A stretch of 64,000 bases of DNA from Sphingomonas sp. BT-65 (GCF_026107375.2 NZ_JAPCIA010000001.1:2046001-2110000), one strand, 5' to 3'; shown: positions 24,615 to 33,533, counted from the first letter of the stretch. Notes: generated from the letters alone by a model not told the origin. Translations and numbers: made by a program.

Positions 24615-27359
24615 ATGATTGCGGCGTATAGCGGCATGAGGGCGGGGGGTGGAATTGCCGCGAGTCGGCGCCGGCGCATTATAGCTTATGGCTGCGCCGG
24701 CGTGATCGCACTCGCAACGCCGCAGCTCGCGATGGCGCAAGAGATCCCGGCCGACTCGCGGGCCGCAACCGACTCGGCCGAGCAGGAGATCGTCATCGAG
24801 GGGTTCCGCGCCAGCCTCGACGATATCCTGCGCCAGAAGCGCGACTCGGTCGGCGTCGCCGATTTCGTCCCGTTGGGGGACATTGGCGACCTGCCGACCT
24901 CCAACATCGCCGAGACGCTGGAGTTCGTCCCCGGCGTGATCGGCACACGCTTCCGCGGCACGGTCGAGGACATCTCGATGCGCGGCCTGCCCTCGCTGCT
25001 GACGCTCACCACTGTCAACGGCCGCGAGCTCACCTCGAAGAGCGGCACGCGCAGCGTCGGCTTCCGCATCTGGCCATCCGAATTCTTCACGCGGGCGGGG
25101 GTGTACAAGTCGGCGGTCGCCAGCATCACCGAAGGCGGGATCGCCGGCACGGTCGATCTCAGCACGCCCTCACCGCTCGATCTGAAGCCGGGCATGCGCG
25201 TCTCGGGCCGCATGCAATATTCGCCCTACAGCAAGCACAATGACCGCGCCGATGATACGGGGAAGCGGCTGGACGTCTTCGGCTCGCAGAAGTTCGACCT
25301 CGGCGGCAGCGAGCTCGGCATCGCATTCGGCTTCAACCATACCGACGAGCCGGCGCTCACCGCCACGGGCAATCTCGGCCCGTTCGTCGAGCTGACCATC
25401 CGCGGCCAGCGCGCGATCGTCCCGAGCGGCGCGACCTTCGCCCAGATCGCCGAGAGCTTCGAGCGCAACGCGCTGCTTGGCGTCGTCGAGTGGCGCTCTG
25501 ACAGCGGTTTCGCGGCGAAGCTCGACGGCATTTACATCGATGCCTATGGCCTCACCGAATCGAACTTCCAACAGTTCGCCGGACTCAATGCCGCCGCGCG
25601 CTGGCCGACCGCGACGATCGTCGGCGGCGCGATCCAGACCGGCACGCTCACCGGTATCAGCGCCACGAGCCGCGTCGATCGGGTGCCGAACCAGAATTAT
25701 GCCTGGATGCTGGGCGGGAACTTCTCCTACGAACGCGGCGGCTGGAAGGCGGCGCTCGACATCTATGCGTCACGCACGACCGAGCTCAGGTTCCTCGACC
25801 GCGTGACCCTGATCACGACCGGCGTTTCGGCGACCGCGACCTTCACGCCCGAGCGCATGGAGTTCACCAACTTCAACAAGGATCTCGCCAATCCTGCGGT
25901 CTATGGCGTGAACCAGTACGCCGCATCGAAGAGCGAGGTGGACGATCAGGCGAAGGGCGCACAGCTCAGCCTCAGCCGCAGTTTCGAGGGATCGTTCATA
26001 CGGCGGATCGGCATTGGCGGCCGCTATATGGAGCGGCATCTCGATTCGCTCGAGAATGTCGTGCTCAACAACGATGTGCGCAACGCGGCGCTGTTTCCGC
26101 AATTCGCGGTGGGCAAGCTCGCGCCGGGCTTCTTCGCCACGACGCCCTATCTCGACTTCAACCTCAGCGGATCGACGCGCGGGACCTTCCCCGCGCCGCA
26201 CGCGCTGCTCGACTTCGACTTCGCCATCGGGGCGATGCCGCGGACCAGCTTCCCGATCACCGACACGGTGCTGCTGACCGGCGCAGTGGACAATCGCGAG
26301 AAGAACTGGGCTGCCTATGCCGAAGCCGATTTCGGCGCGGGCGGCCTCTCCGGCACGCTCGGCGTGCGCCTGGTCCGCACCGAGCTGACCGCGCGAGGCT
26401 ATACCGGCAACCTCGTCGCGACCACCAATCCAGTCACCGGGGCGACGGTCATCACGGTCAACGGCCTGGTCCCCGCAACCGAGCGCAAGAGCTATACCGA
26501 GGTGCTCCCGAGCCTGAACCTCAAATATGAGCTGACGCGCACGTTGCAGGCGCGCCTCGCCCTGGGTCGCGCCATCTCGCGTCCAAACTTCTTCGACCAG
26601 CGCCTGGCGCAGCAGCTCAATGGCGGCGACACGGTCAACCAGCCGTTCCGCGGCACCGCCGGCAATCCGCAGCTCGAGCCGATCCGTTCCGACCAGGTCG
26701 ACCTGACGCTCGAATGGTATCCCGAGCGCGGCACCGCGATCACGCTCGGCGGCTATTACAAGCGCGTCGACGGCTTCATCACCGACGCCGTCCGCGACGT
26801 CGAAATCGCCGGACTGCAATATCAGCTGTCGTCGCCGGTCAACACCAATGCCGGCGACTTCTACGGCATCGAAGGGCTGATCCGGAAGGATTTCAGCTTC
26901 CTCCCCGCGCCGTTCGACGGCTTCGGGATCATCGCCAGCGGCTCCTACAACTGGACCACGATCGACCCCGGCTACGGCATCCTCAACGCGACCGCGGCCG
27001 ACGGCTCGTTCATCTACGATCCCGCCGACCGCGATCCGGGCGTCGAGGGCTTCACCAAGGCGACGGCGACCGCGATCCTCTATTTCGAGAAGGGCCCGTT
27101 CTCCGCCCGCGGCTCGGCGCGCTACGCTAGCGAACGCGTCCGCGCGGTCTCGTCGCTCAACGCCCCGCTGGTGAGCAACGAGCGCGTCTATTTCGACGCC
27201 TCGGCCTCGATCGGCCTGCTCGACAACCTCAAGCTGCAGTTCGGCGTGAACAACATCACCGAGGTGATCGACGATTCCTACTATGTGTTCCGCAACTATA
27301 CCGGCGTGAGCCAGCAGCCGGGCCGCGTCTTCTACTTCGGGCTCGACTTCAAGCTCTGA
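24615..27359 (+). CDS. TonB-dependent receptor (oligosaccharide uptake type)
   Basis: A 914-residue outer-membrane receptor. A long signal peptide ends at MAQEIP, followed by a TonB-box-like EIVIEGFR and the plug domain (about 45-170; LPTSNIAETLEFVPGV, DISMRGLPS, TVNGRELTSKSG). The beta-barrel fills the rest and closes with VFYFGLDFKL, a normal outer-membrane C-terminal aromatic signature. It has no STN domain, unlike the receptor at the window start, so it should not signal to FecR. It resembles the Caulobacter/Xanthomonas receptors for plant or algal glycans; the likely cargo is the oligosaccharide product of the locus (inference). The ATG at 24615 follows GGGAGAGG with 6-nt spacing. It is divergent from the esterase unit and followed by a strong terminator. 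Confidence 0.93.
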   Translation: MIAAYSGMRAGGGIAASRRRRIIAYGCAGVIALATPQLAMAQEIPADSRAATDSAEQEIVIEGFRASLDDILRQKRDSVGVADFVPLGDIGDLPTSNIAETLEFVPGVIGTRFRGTVEDISMRGLPSLLTLTTVNGRELTSKSGTRSVGFRIWPSEFFTRAGVYKSAVASITEGGIAGTVDLSTPSPLDLKPGMRVSGRMQYSPYSKHNDRADDTGKRLDVFGSQKFDLGGSELGIAFGFNHTDEPALTATGNLGPFVELTIRGQRAIVPSGATFAQIAESFERNALLGVVEWRSDSGFAAKLDGIYIDAYGLTESNFQQFAGLNAAARWPTATIVGGAIQTGTLTGISATSRVDRVPNQNYAWMLGGNFSYERGGWKAALDIYASRTTELRFLDRVTLITTGVSATATFTPERMEFTNFNKDLANPAVYGVNQYAASKSEVDDQAKGAQLSLSRSFEGSFIRRIGIGGRYMERHLDSLENVVLNNDVRNAALFPQFAVGKLAPGFFATTPYLDFNLSGSTRGTFPAPHALLDFDFAIGAMPRTSFPITDTVLLTGAVDNREKNWAAYAEADFGAGGLSGTLGVRLVRTELTARGYTGNLVATTNPVTGATVITVNGLVPATERKSYTEVLPSLNLKYELTRTLQARLALGRAISRPNFFDQRLAQQLNGGDTVNQPFRGTAGNPQLEPIRSDQVDLTLEWYPERGTAITLGGYYKRVDGFITDAVRDVEIAGLQYQLSSPVNTNAGDFYGIEGLIRKDFSFLPAPFDGFGIIASGSYNWTTIDPGYGILNATAADGSFIYDPADRDPGVEGFTKATATAILYFEKGPFSARGSARYASERVRAVSSLNAPLVSNERVYFDASASIGLLDNLKLQFGVNNITEVIDDSYYVFRNYTGVSQQPGRVFYFGLDFKL

Positions 27360-27394
27360 GCCTCACTTTCCCGCGTGCAAAGACGCAGGAAAAA

Positions 27395-27431
27395 GGGCCC
27401 CGGTTGTCGCGACCGGGGCCCTGATTGTTTT
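27395..27431. terminator. Rho-independent terminator after TonB receptor
   Basis: A 10-bp perfect stem (GGGCCCCGGT / ACCGGGGCCC) with a 7-nt loop, followed by TGATTGTTTT on the + strand and preceded by AAAAA, so it could act for both the receptor and the convergent gene at 27479. Confidence 0.85.
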
Positions 27432-27478
27432 GAGCATCGATGGACGGGGAGCACAGCGGGCCGCGCTCCCCGCATCGT

Positions 27479-29419
27479 TCAGGGCGTGGTGACGTTGACA
27501 GTCACGCCGGCCGACTTGTTACGCGACTTGTCATAGGCGTAGATGGTGTAAACATAGGACACACCCGATTTCACCGTGACGTCGGTATAGGCGGTACCGC
27601 GGATCCCGATCACCACCGGCTTCTCGGTGCCCACCGCGTCGGTCGAGCGGCGGCGATGGATCTCGAACGCGTCCATGTCGGGCGCGCCCGCGTGCGCCCA
27701 GCCCAACAGCACGCGATTGGCGAACACGCCTGTCGTCACGAACGACGTCGCCGCGGGCGGCGCCACGCTGTCGGTATTGCAACCCCAGGGGAAGGGGTTC
27801 GGTGTCGACGAGGCTTCGATCAGGATCGGTCCGTGCTGAATGAGCGCACGGATGCACGGCGTGGTCGTGCCGTCCGCCAGTGCGATGCCGCGGCCGAAGG
27901 AGTCCTCGATCCGGACGCTGCGTACGAGCAGCCCGCTGACGTTGAACGCGCCGATCGCATCGTCTCCCGTGCCGTAGAAATCGGCGTTTTCGATAATTGC
28001 GTTGGTCATCGGATCCGCGGTCTCGATCGGGGGAGGCGAACCTGTCGAGCATGGCGTGGGAGTCGGCGTGGGCGTAGGCGTGGGGCTCGGCGTCGGCGCC
28101 GGACGGAATGCACCTGCGACCTGCGGACCGCCCTCCGCAGTCGAGATCATCGGCACGCGCCAGACCTGATCGACCGGATCCCATTTCGCTGGCATCCGCT
28201 CCACGCCGATGTTGGTGATCCGGACGTCATCCATCGACTCGCCGGCCACGTCTCCGCCGCGCAGTGCGATGCGGCTCGCCCGCGTCATGCGGACATTCTC
28301 CACCACGATGTCGCGGCCTTGCCCGATCCAAATGGCATCGCGAGTCTTCTTCGACTTGATCGCGATCTGGTCGCCCGCCTTGTAGCGCGCCGCGGGATTT
28401 GGCGAGTTGGGATTGAACAGATGCCCCGGCCGGCCGAGGCCGATCGCCCACATCCCGTCGAGGCTCGTGCCCGTGCCGGTGATCTTCCATTTCTGGAGCC
28501 AGGGCATGAAGCCGTTGTCGTCGAGCTCGATGACGGGCTTGGTCCCGTAATATTGATATTTGCGGATATAGCGGCCCGAGCATTGGAACGCGGCACCGGC
28601 GCCTTCGTCATAGATCTCGTTGAGCTCGGGGAAGCCGCCGTGGAGATCCAAGACCATGATCTGCGCCATCTGTCCGTTGGCGCCGTCGGCCAGCGTGCCG
28701 ATCGTGGTGAGCGTCTCGTCGCCATAGGGATAATTGCTTTCCGACCAGACCCCCTGGGGCAGGAAGCCGACCACCGTCCCCTGCGACACGGTCTCGGTGG
28801 ACCGGGTCAAGTGCATGTCGCAGAGCGTGAAACGATAGACCCGTGCGCCCTCGAACGAGCGCTGCTTGAAGTTGGTGAAGGTGAGCGTGGTTCCGGTGGC
28901 GTCGGTCATTCCCGCCCCGGCGATGATGAGCCGTCCGGTGCCCGGCCGCTCCGCTTCGATGCCAGGCGTGTCGTCGTAATTGACGTTGTAGAGGCCGAGC
29001 GCTTCGTTGACGTTCGCGGCGTCCGCCTTGCCGATCTCCCAGTTGCCGGCGGGCAGCTTGAGCGCGATCGAATCGTTCGGATTGGTGGCGAGATCGGCGT
29101 TGGCGGCGACGATCGCGGCGTTGATGATCCCGGCATTGGTGATGCTGTCATCGCCTGCGGTGTTGACCAGCGCGAGCTCACGCACCTCGGCACCCTCGAG
29201 GCTGCAGAGCGGCGCGTTGATGTCGAAGCCGGCCGTCGGCGTGGGGGTTTCCATCGCGATCTGGCTGGACGATTTCCCGGCCCTCTGGTCGATCGCGATG
29301 CGGCCGGGCCCGGTCCCCTGTTGCGGCGCCAATGTGGCGTAGGCGATGATCGAGCCCGCCGCCGCGACGAGCGGGACGGTCTTCACCAGGGTTGCTTTGC
29401 TGACATGTGGTAGTGACAT
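27479..29419 (-). CDS. Secreted right-handed beta-helix protein with FN3 domain and Pro-Thr linker (paralog 2)
   Basis: A 646-residue exported paralog of the 2293 protein with the same blocks (MHLTR-ETV-QGT-VGF, GRYIRKYQY, GDQIAIKSKK, ENVRMTRASR, STAEGGPQ, FYGTGDDAI with D486-D487, VRIEDSFGRGI, TPCI) and the same C-terminal FN3 domain. It is longer because of a proline-threonine repeat inserted between STAEGGPQ and the DD motif (nt about 28040-28105), an unusual place for a flexible linker inside a helix-fold region. The ATG at 29419 follows AGAGGAGG with 7-nt spacing; an earlier in-frame ATG lies six codons upstream. It converges on the TonB receptor. Enzymatic activity is unproven; a surface or periplasmic glycan-active protein is inferred. 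Confidence 0.82.
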   Translation of the reverse strand: MSLPHVSKATLVKTVPLVAAAGSIIAYATLAPQQGTGPGRIAIDQRAGKSSSQIAMETPTPTAGFDINAPLCSLEGAEVRELALVNTAGDDSITNAGIINAAIVAANADLATNPNDSIALKLPAGNWEIGKADAANVNEALGLYNVNYDDTPGIEAERPGTGRLIIAGAGMTDATGTTLTFTNFKQRSFEGARVYRFTLCDMHLTRSTETVSQGTVVGFLPQGVWSESNYPYGDETLTTIGTLADGANGQMAQIMVLDLHGGFPELNEIYDEGAGAAFQCSGRYIRKYQYYGTKPVIELDDNGFMPWLQKWKITGTGTSLDGMWAIGLGRPGHLFNPNSPNPAARYKAGDQIAIKSKKTRDAIWIGQGRDIVVENVRMTRASRIALRGGDVAGESMDDVRITNIGVERMPAKWDPVDQVWRVPMISTAEGGPQVAGAFRPAPTPSPTPTPTPTPTPCSTGSPPPIETADPMTNAIIENADFYGTGDDAIGAFNVSGLLVRSVRIEDSFGRGIALADGTTTPCIRALIQHGPILIEASSTPNPFPWGCNTDSVAPPAATSFVTTGVFANRVLLGWAHAGAPDMDAFEIHRRRSTDAVGTEKPVVIGIRGTAYTDVTVKSGVSYVYTIYAYDKSRNKSAGVTVNVTTP

Positions 29420-29757
29420 GCGGCATCCTCCTCTCAAGGCAGATGGACGCGCTCGCGTGTTACGATACGCGACTGCCCGCCGCGTTTAAATCATATCTAT
29501 TAGGGCTTGAAAAGTGACTCTGTACGTAGGGAAATGCGTTAATTTCCCTTCACGATAGCCTTAGTACTGATAATATTGCGTTATTCCCGAACGGTGCTCA
29601 GAGAAATTAAATATTATCTTTCCGCGCAACTTCGCGGATGCACAGGCGCCTCGACAGCAGCCCCAAGGAAACCGGCGCCGAGTTCGATATGCATCTACGG
29701 CACAGAAAGTTCGGGACGCTTGCGCTTCCAGCGCGAGCAGGGTAGACACTGAACCAT
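29420..29757. other. 338-bp intergenic region, AT-rich
   Basis: No gene is supported. It holds element copy g (29486-29501) near the start of the beta-helix gene. From about 29565 to 29630 there is an AT-rich stretch unlike the surrounding composition, upstream of the ArsR-type gene, perhaps its promoter. Confidence 0.5.
29486..29501 (-). promoter_or_regulatory. Locus-wide AT-rich element, copy g (toward beta-helix paralog 2)
   Basis: Read toward the gene: AATAGATATGATTTAA, 66 bp before the ATG. It is the most diverged of the eight copies and the last one seen in the window. Confidence 0.5.
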
Positions 29758-30114
29758 ATGGTTCAGTATTTAAGCCCTCCCCTCGATCTCTCGTTTGCGG
29801 CGCTGTCCGATGCGACCCGCCGCGGGATCATCGATCAGCTTGGGCGGGGGGACGCGTCGATCACCAGTCTCGCGGACAAGTTCCAGATGACGCTGACCGG
29901 CATGAAGAAGCACGTCCAGGTTCTCGAGCGGGCGGGGCTCGTTGTCACGCAGAAGGTCGGACGGGTGAGAAGCTGCAAGCTTGGGAAACGCGGCCTCAAG
30001 GCGGAGGCCGAGTGGATCGAGGCGCATCGCAAGCTGTTCGAGGACCGCTTCGATGCATTGGACGAGATCATCAGCGAAATGAAACAGGAGGGAAGCGATG
30101 GATCAGCAAGTTAG
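29758..30114 (+). CDS. ArsR-family winged-helix regulator
   Basis: A 118-residue regulator: FAALSDATRRGIIDQLGRGDASITSLADKF followed by the recognition region MTLTGMKKHVQVLERAGLV and the wing TQKVGRVRSCKLG. No cysteine metal site is evident, so this belongs to the ArsR members that pair with AHSA1-type proteins, not to the arsenic sensors. The coding sequence overlaps the next gene by 17 bp, and the two almost certainly form an operon. The ligand is unknown. Confidence 0.9.
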   Translation: MVQYLSPPLDLSFAALSDATRRGIIDQLGRGDASITSLADKFQMTLTGMKKHVQVLERAGLVVTQKVGRVRSCKLGKRGLKAEAEWIEAHRKLFEDRFDALDEIISEMKQEGSDGSAS

Positions 30115-30601
30115 CAGTGCAGGTGGTGCGCAGAACCGCACGTCAGTCGAGCGCAGAGGGGATCGCGAACTCGTCGTAACGCGGACATTCGATGCGCCGC
30201 CGAGCATTGTTTACAGGGCGTGGAGCCAGTCCGAGCTGTTCCAGCGCTGGTGGATGCCGAAATCACTATCCGGCGTTTCGCTCGTATCGTGCGATATGGA
30301 CGTCCGTACCGGCGGCAAATATCGGCTGGAATTCAGCGCCGGCGGTCCGGACACCATGGCCTTCTACGGCAAGTATCTCGAGGTGGTGCCGAACGAGCGC
30401 ATCGTCTGGACCAACGACGAGGGCGAAGAGGGCGCGGTCACGACCGTGACCTTCGAGGACCAGGACGGGAAGACGCTGCTGAATTTCCACGAAGTCTATC
30501 CGTCCAGGGAGGCGCTCGAGGAAGCCCTACAGGGCTCGGCGGCCGGATTGCCGGAGCAGCTGGAGCAGCTCGACGAATTGCTTTCCAGCATAGGGGAGTA
30601 G
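30098..30601 (+). CDS. SRPBCC (AHSA1/START-like) domain protein
   Basis: A 167-residue protein made almost entirely of one AHSA1-type SRPBCC domain: VVTRTFDAPPSIVYRAWSQSELFQRWWMP, then GGKYRLEFSAGG, YGKYLEVVPNERIVWT and a closing helix rich in Glu and Leu. The fold makes a hydrophobic pocket. Pairs of ArsR regulator and AHSA1 protein are widespread, and their role is generally not established. It starts inside the regulator gene, which suggests coupled translation. Confidence 0.9.
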   Translation: MDQQVSSAGGAQNRTSVERRGDRELVVTRTFDAPPSIVYRAWSQSELFQRWWMPKSLSGVSLVSCDMDVRTGGKYRLEFSAGGPDTMAFYGKYLEVVPNERIVWTNDEGEEGAVTTVTFEDQDGKTLLNFHEVYPSREALEEALQGSAAGLPEQLEQLDELLSSIGE

Positions 30602-30801
30602 CGCGGGGGAAAACTCGCCTCGGGGGGAACGTCTGCTCGCGAGAAGCGCCCCCCGCCTTTCCAGCCGGAGCTAGCTGATCTCGATCGCGCTCCTGCTCTC
30701 CTTCGCGCATCACAGTCGCTAGATGATCGCAAAGCCGGCCTGAGATATCCCGTTCGACTTCCATAGCCGCGCCCGGATGCGAGGGAGGCTCAAGCGCCGG
30801 C

Positions 30802-31725
30802 TCAGCGATGCTCGAAGCGATCCCCTGACGGCAGGGTCGCGCCGAACTGCGCAAGCTCGGAGAGGGCGGCCGCATCGCCGAGGAGCGTCGCGCGCCAGAA
30901 CAGGGTGGTCGCTGCGATCACGGTAGCGCGGATGTGGGGCGTGGCGGTTGAAGCCGGCCCCCGCAGCCCGTCCTGGGCATTGAACATCATGTGATTGGCA
31001 CCCTCGATCACCAGCAGATATTTCCCGCCCGCCGGCATCGCCCGGAACGGACGCTCCCGGTCTTTGGGCGTGATGCTCGGCGTGACCCGCGCGGCATCTT
31101 CGGTTCCGGTGATCGACAAGAACGGGATGGCGATTCCGCCGAACGCTGCGGCGTCGGATCCCCGCATCGGCGGCGAGGGACTGAACGCGACCGCCGCCTT
31201 GACGCGCGGATCGGCCGCAATCCCGGCCACCGGGAAGCGCTGGCCAGCGATCGCCTGAGTGGTGTGGGCGCCGAAGCTGTGTCCGGACATGCCGACATGG
31301 GCGAGGTCGACCCGGCGCAGATCGCACACGCCCTCGCGCGGACGCCGGCCGAGTTCGTCGAGCACGAAATGCACGTCATCGACACGCGCGACGAGCTGCG
31401 CGGGTGCCATCGCTGCACCGATGCGCCCCTGGCCGAGGATCGAGCGGTCGCTGCCCGGATGCTGGAGATTGACGACGATGAAGCCGGCCTTCGCCCAGGC
31501 CACTGCCCAGTTGGTGCCGCCGTCGAGCGAACCGCCCAGGCCGTGGCTGAACAGGATCACCGGCGCCTTGCCGGTGCCGGCGGGCATGCGGATACGCATC
31601 GGCACATCGCGGCCGCGCGCATCATCGCGCCACTCGGCGTCGCAGGTGGTGACGGCATCGGCGGGCGCCGCATGCGCAACCGCCGGTGCCGCCAGCATGG
31701 CAGCAAGGAACATCGTCTTGATCAT
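30802..31725 (-). CDS. Exported alpha/beta hydrolase
   Basis: A 307-residue hydrolase with a signal peptide ending AVAHA. The nucleophile elbow is GMSGHSFGA, the oxyanion region VILFSHGLGG, and the histidine probably lies in EGANHMMFN. The layout (large cap, no lid helix repeats) resembles the platelet-activating-factor acetylhydrolase/chlorophyllase-like group of lipolytic enzymes. ATG at 31725 follows GAAGGAAAGACC and overlaps the stop of the sterol-desaturase-like gene (ATGA), so the two form an operon. The substrate is unknown; an ester is expected. Confidence 0.85.
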   Translation of the reverse strand: MIKTMFLAAMLAAPAVAHAAPADAVTTCDAEWRDDARGRDVPMRIRMPAGTGKAPVILFSHGLGGSLDGGTNWAVAWAKAGFIVVNLQHPGSDRSILGQGRIGAAMAPAQLVARVDDVHFVLDELGRRPREGVCDLRRVDLAHVGMSGHSFGAHTTQAIAGQRFPVAGIAADPRVKAAVAFSPSPPMRGSDAAAFGGIAIPFLSITGTEDAARVTPSITPKDRERPFRAMPAGGKYLLVIEGANHMMFNAQDGLRGPASTATPHIRATVIAATTLFWRATLLGDAAALSELAQFGATLPSGDRFEHR

Positions 31726-32549
31726 GGTCTTTCCTTCATTCGCGGCATCGCGAACAGCGCATGCGCTTTCGCGCGCCATCCCTGCGCGCCACGGGCCTCG
31801 CCGAGCATCATCGCCCACTCGCGAAACGCGAGCCGGATCGGATTGGCGGTCGCCGGGCGATGCGCGAGCCCGTAGCGGATCGGCTCGTCGGCCTGTTCGT
31901 GCGCCAGGGTGCCGAACAGCCGGTCGAACAGGATCAGCACGCCGCCATAGTTCTTGTCGACATAGGCGTCGTTCGAGGCGTGGTGCAGCCGGTGGTGCGC
32001 GGGCGTGTTGAACACCCATTCGATCGGCCCGAGCCTCCCTACGGCTTCGGTGTGGAGGAAGAACTGATAGCGCAGGTTGAGCGCCAGCAATGCGACCAGC
32101 ACGAACGGCGGCAATCCCGCGAAGATCAGGGGCACGTAGAACACCCAGCCCGCGGAAAGGAGATTGGTCCAGCCGAGCCGGAGTGAGGCCAGGAGAGTCA
32201 TCTGCTCGGCGGAATGATGCACGGAATGCGAGGCCCAGAGCCAGCGTATCCGGTGACTGGCGCGGTGGAACCAGTAATAGGCGAACTCGACCGCGAGGAA
32301 CCCGCCGGCCCAGGTCACCCAATGGTCCGCCGGCCAGTGGACCGGGGCCGCCGCCCAGACCGCGCCGAACACCAGGCTCAGCACCGCAGCATTCATCGCC
32401 GCGAAGGGCAGGTTGCCGAGCACCAGCCCCAGCGTGGTCAGCGCTGCGCGGCCATCATAGCCGCGGCCCCGCGCAAGGCGCCAGGCGGCTTCGGCCAGCA
32501 CCAGCGCGAGCATCGTCGCAAGCCATAGCGGGGAACGCCCGGCTTCCAT
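31722..32549 (-). CDS. Sterol desaturase / fatty acid hydroxylase family membrane protein
   Basis: A 275-residue integral membrane di-iron oxygenase-like protein with about four helices. The histidine clusters of the superfamily are visible: WFHRASHR, SVHHSAEQM, and near the C-terminus NTPAHHRLHHASN. Bacterial members hydroxylate or desaturate lipids such as carotenoids, hopanoids or ether lipids. Its stop overlaps the start of the exported hydrolase, so the pair may modify and cleave the same lipid (inference). The actual substrate cannot be read. Confidence 0.9.
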   Translation of the reverse strand: MEAGRSPLWLATMLALVLAEAAWRLARGRGYDGRAALTTLGLVLGNLPFAAMNAAVLSLVFGAVWAAAPVHWPADHWVTWAGGFLAVEFAYYWFHRASHRIRWLWASHSVHHSAEQMTLLASLRLGWTNLLSAGWVFYVPLIFAGLPPFVLVALLALNLRYQFFLHTEAVGRLGPIEWVFNTPAHHRLHHASNDAYVDKNYGGVLILFDRLFGTLAHEQADEPIRYGLAHRPATANPIRLAFREWAMMLGEARGAQGWRAKAHALFAMPRMKERP

Positions 32550-32550
32550 C

Positions 32551-32979
32551 TCAACGCCGCTGCTTCATCGCTTCGATGCGCGACTTGGCCGCGGCCATCT
32601 CGTTGGCGTCGATCCGCCCATCGCCATTGGCGTCGGCGCGGTCGAACAGCGGCATCGGCGCCGCCTCGAACTCGGCACGGGTCGCCTTGCCGTCCTTGTT
32701 GGCGTCCATCGCGGCGATCAGCGTATCGAGGCGACTGGCGGCGTCGGGCTTGAAGCGGGCGAGCCGCTTGAAGTCGGACTTGCTCACCGCGCCGTCCTTG
32801 TTGCGGTCCATACGGGCGAAATTGGCGGCGCGCGCGCGGGCATATTCGTCGCGCGTGACGACACCGTCGCGATTGGCGTCGGCGCCGGTGAGCAGCTTCA
32901 TGCCGTCGCCCTGCGACTGGGCGAAGGCGGCCGGCGCGGCGAGCAACGCTGCGGCGGCGAGGATCATCTTCTTCATCAT
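32551..32979 (-). CDS. Exported EF-hand protein
   Basis: A 142-residue protein with a signal peptide (ILAAAALLAAPAAFAQ) and four EF-hand-like loops: DANRDGVVTRDE, DRNKDGAVSKSD, DANKDGKATRAE and DANGDGRIDANE. It resembles the calmodulin-like periplasmic proteins common in sphingomonads and caulobacters. It lies 1 bp after the next gene's stop on the same strand, so it may be cotranscribed with the desaturase and hydrolase. Its function is unknown; calcium binding is expected from the loops. Confidence 0.88.
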   Translation of the reverse strand: MMKKMILAAAALLAAPAAFAQSQGDGMKLLTGADANRDGVVTRDEYARARAANFARMDRNKDGAVSKSDFKRLARFKPDAASRLDTLIAAMDANKDGKATRAEFEAAPMPLFDRADANGDGRIDANEMAAAKSRIEAMKQRR

Positions 32980-33050
32980 GCTTCCTTTGACTTGGGGTGC
33001 GGCCGCGCCCCGTGGACGAGAGGGGGCCTGGAGCGCGGCCGCGGGGGAGA

Positions 33051-33533
33051 TCAGGGCCGCGGCACCATGCCCGAGACGGTGCGCGAGCTTCCGTTCGCGC
33101 GGGTGAGCGTGCTGTTGTAGCTCGCGGTGCCGTCGCCATTGTTGGTCGCACTGGTGGTGCGGTTGCGGGTCCGGCCGTCATTGGCGGCGATGGTATGGCT
33201 GCCATTGTATGCGCCATTGCCCCAGGTCGCATCGCGCGAGTTGGTCACGCCGCGGCCATTGTTCGCCTGGACGCTGCGGTCGCTCGAATAATAGCCGGGG
33301 CCATAGTTGCGGCTGCGCGAGGCCTGATAGCCGCGCCCATTGTTGGTCTGCAGGCCGCGGCTGATCGTCGCGGAGCCGCGCTGGCGCGACGCCGAGCGCC
33401 ACTGCGTGAAGCCGTGGCCGCGCGCGCCCTGCACGCTCACGCTGTGGCCGCGGCGCACCTGCGCTTCGGCGGGGACCGCGGTCGCCGCCATGCCGGCGGT
33501 GAGCGCGGCGAGGCTCAAAATCATCTTGTACAT
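33051..33533 (-). CDS. Small secreted Asn/Gly-rich protein of unknown function
   Basis: A 160-residue protein I do not recognise. Residues 1-24 are a signal peptide (LSLAALTAGMAATAVPAEA). The mature part is Asn-, Gly-, Arg- and Ser-rich with short imperfect repeats, NNGRGYQASRSRN, NNGRGVTNSRD and NNGDGTASYNS, about 27-35 residues apart, suggesting a repetitive beta structure. There are no cysteines. It is divergent from the two-component system at 33691, which could control it. Codon use is normal for the genome, so it is probably a real gene. Confidence 0.7.
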   Translation of the reverse strand: MYKMILSLAALTAGMAATAVPAEAQVRRGHSVSVQGARGHGFTQWRSASRQRGSATISRGLQTNNGRGYQASRSRNYGPGYYSSDRSVQANNGRGVTNSRDATWGNGAYNGSHTIAANDGRTRNRTTSATNNGDGTASYNSTLTRANGSSRTVSGMVPRP

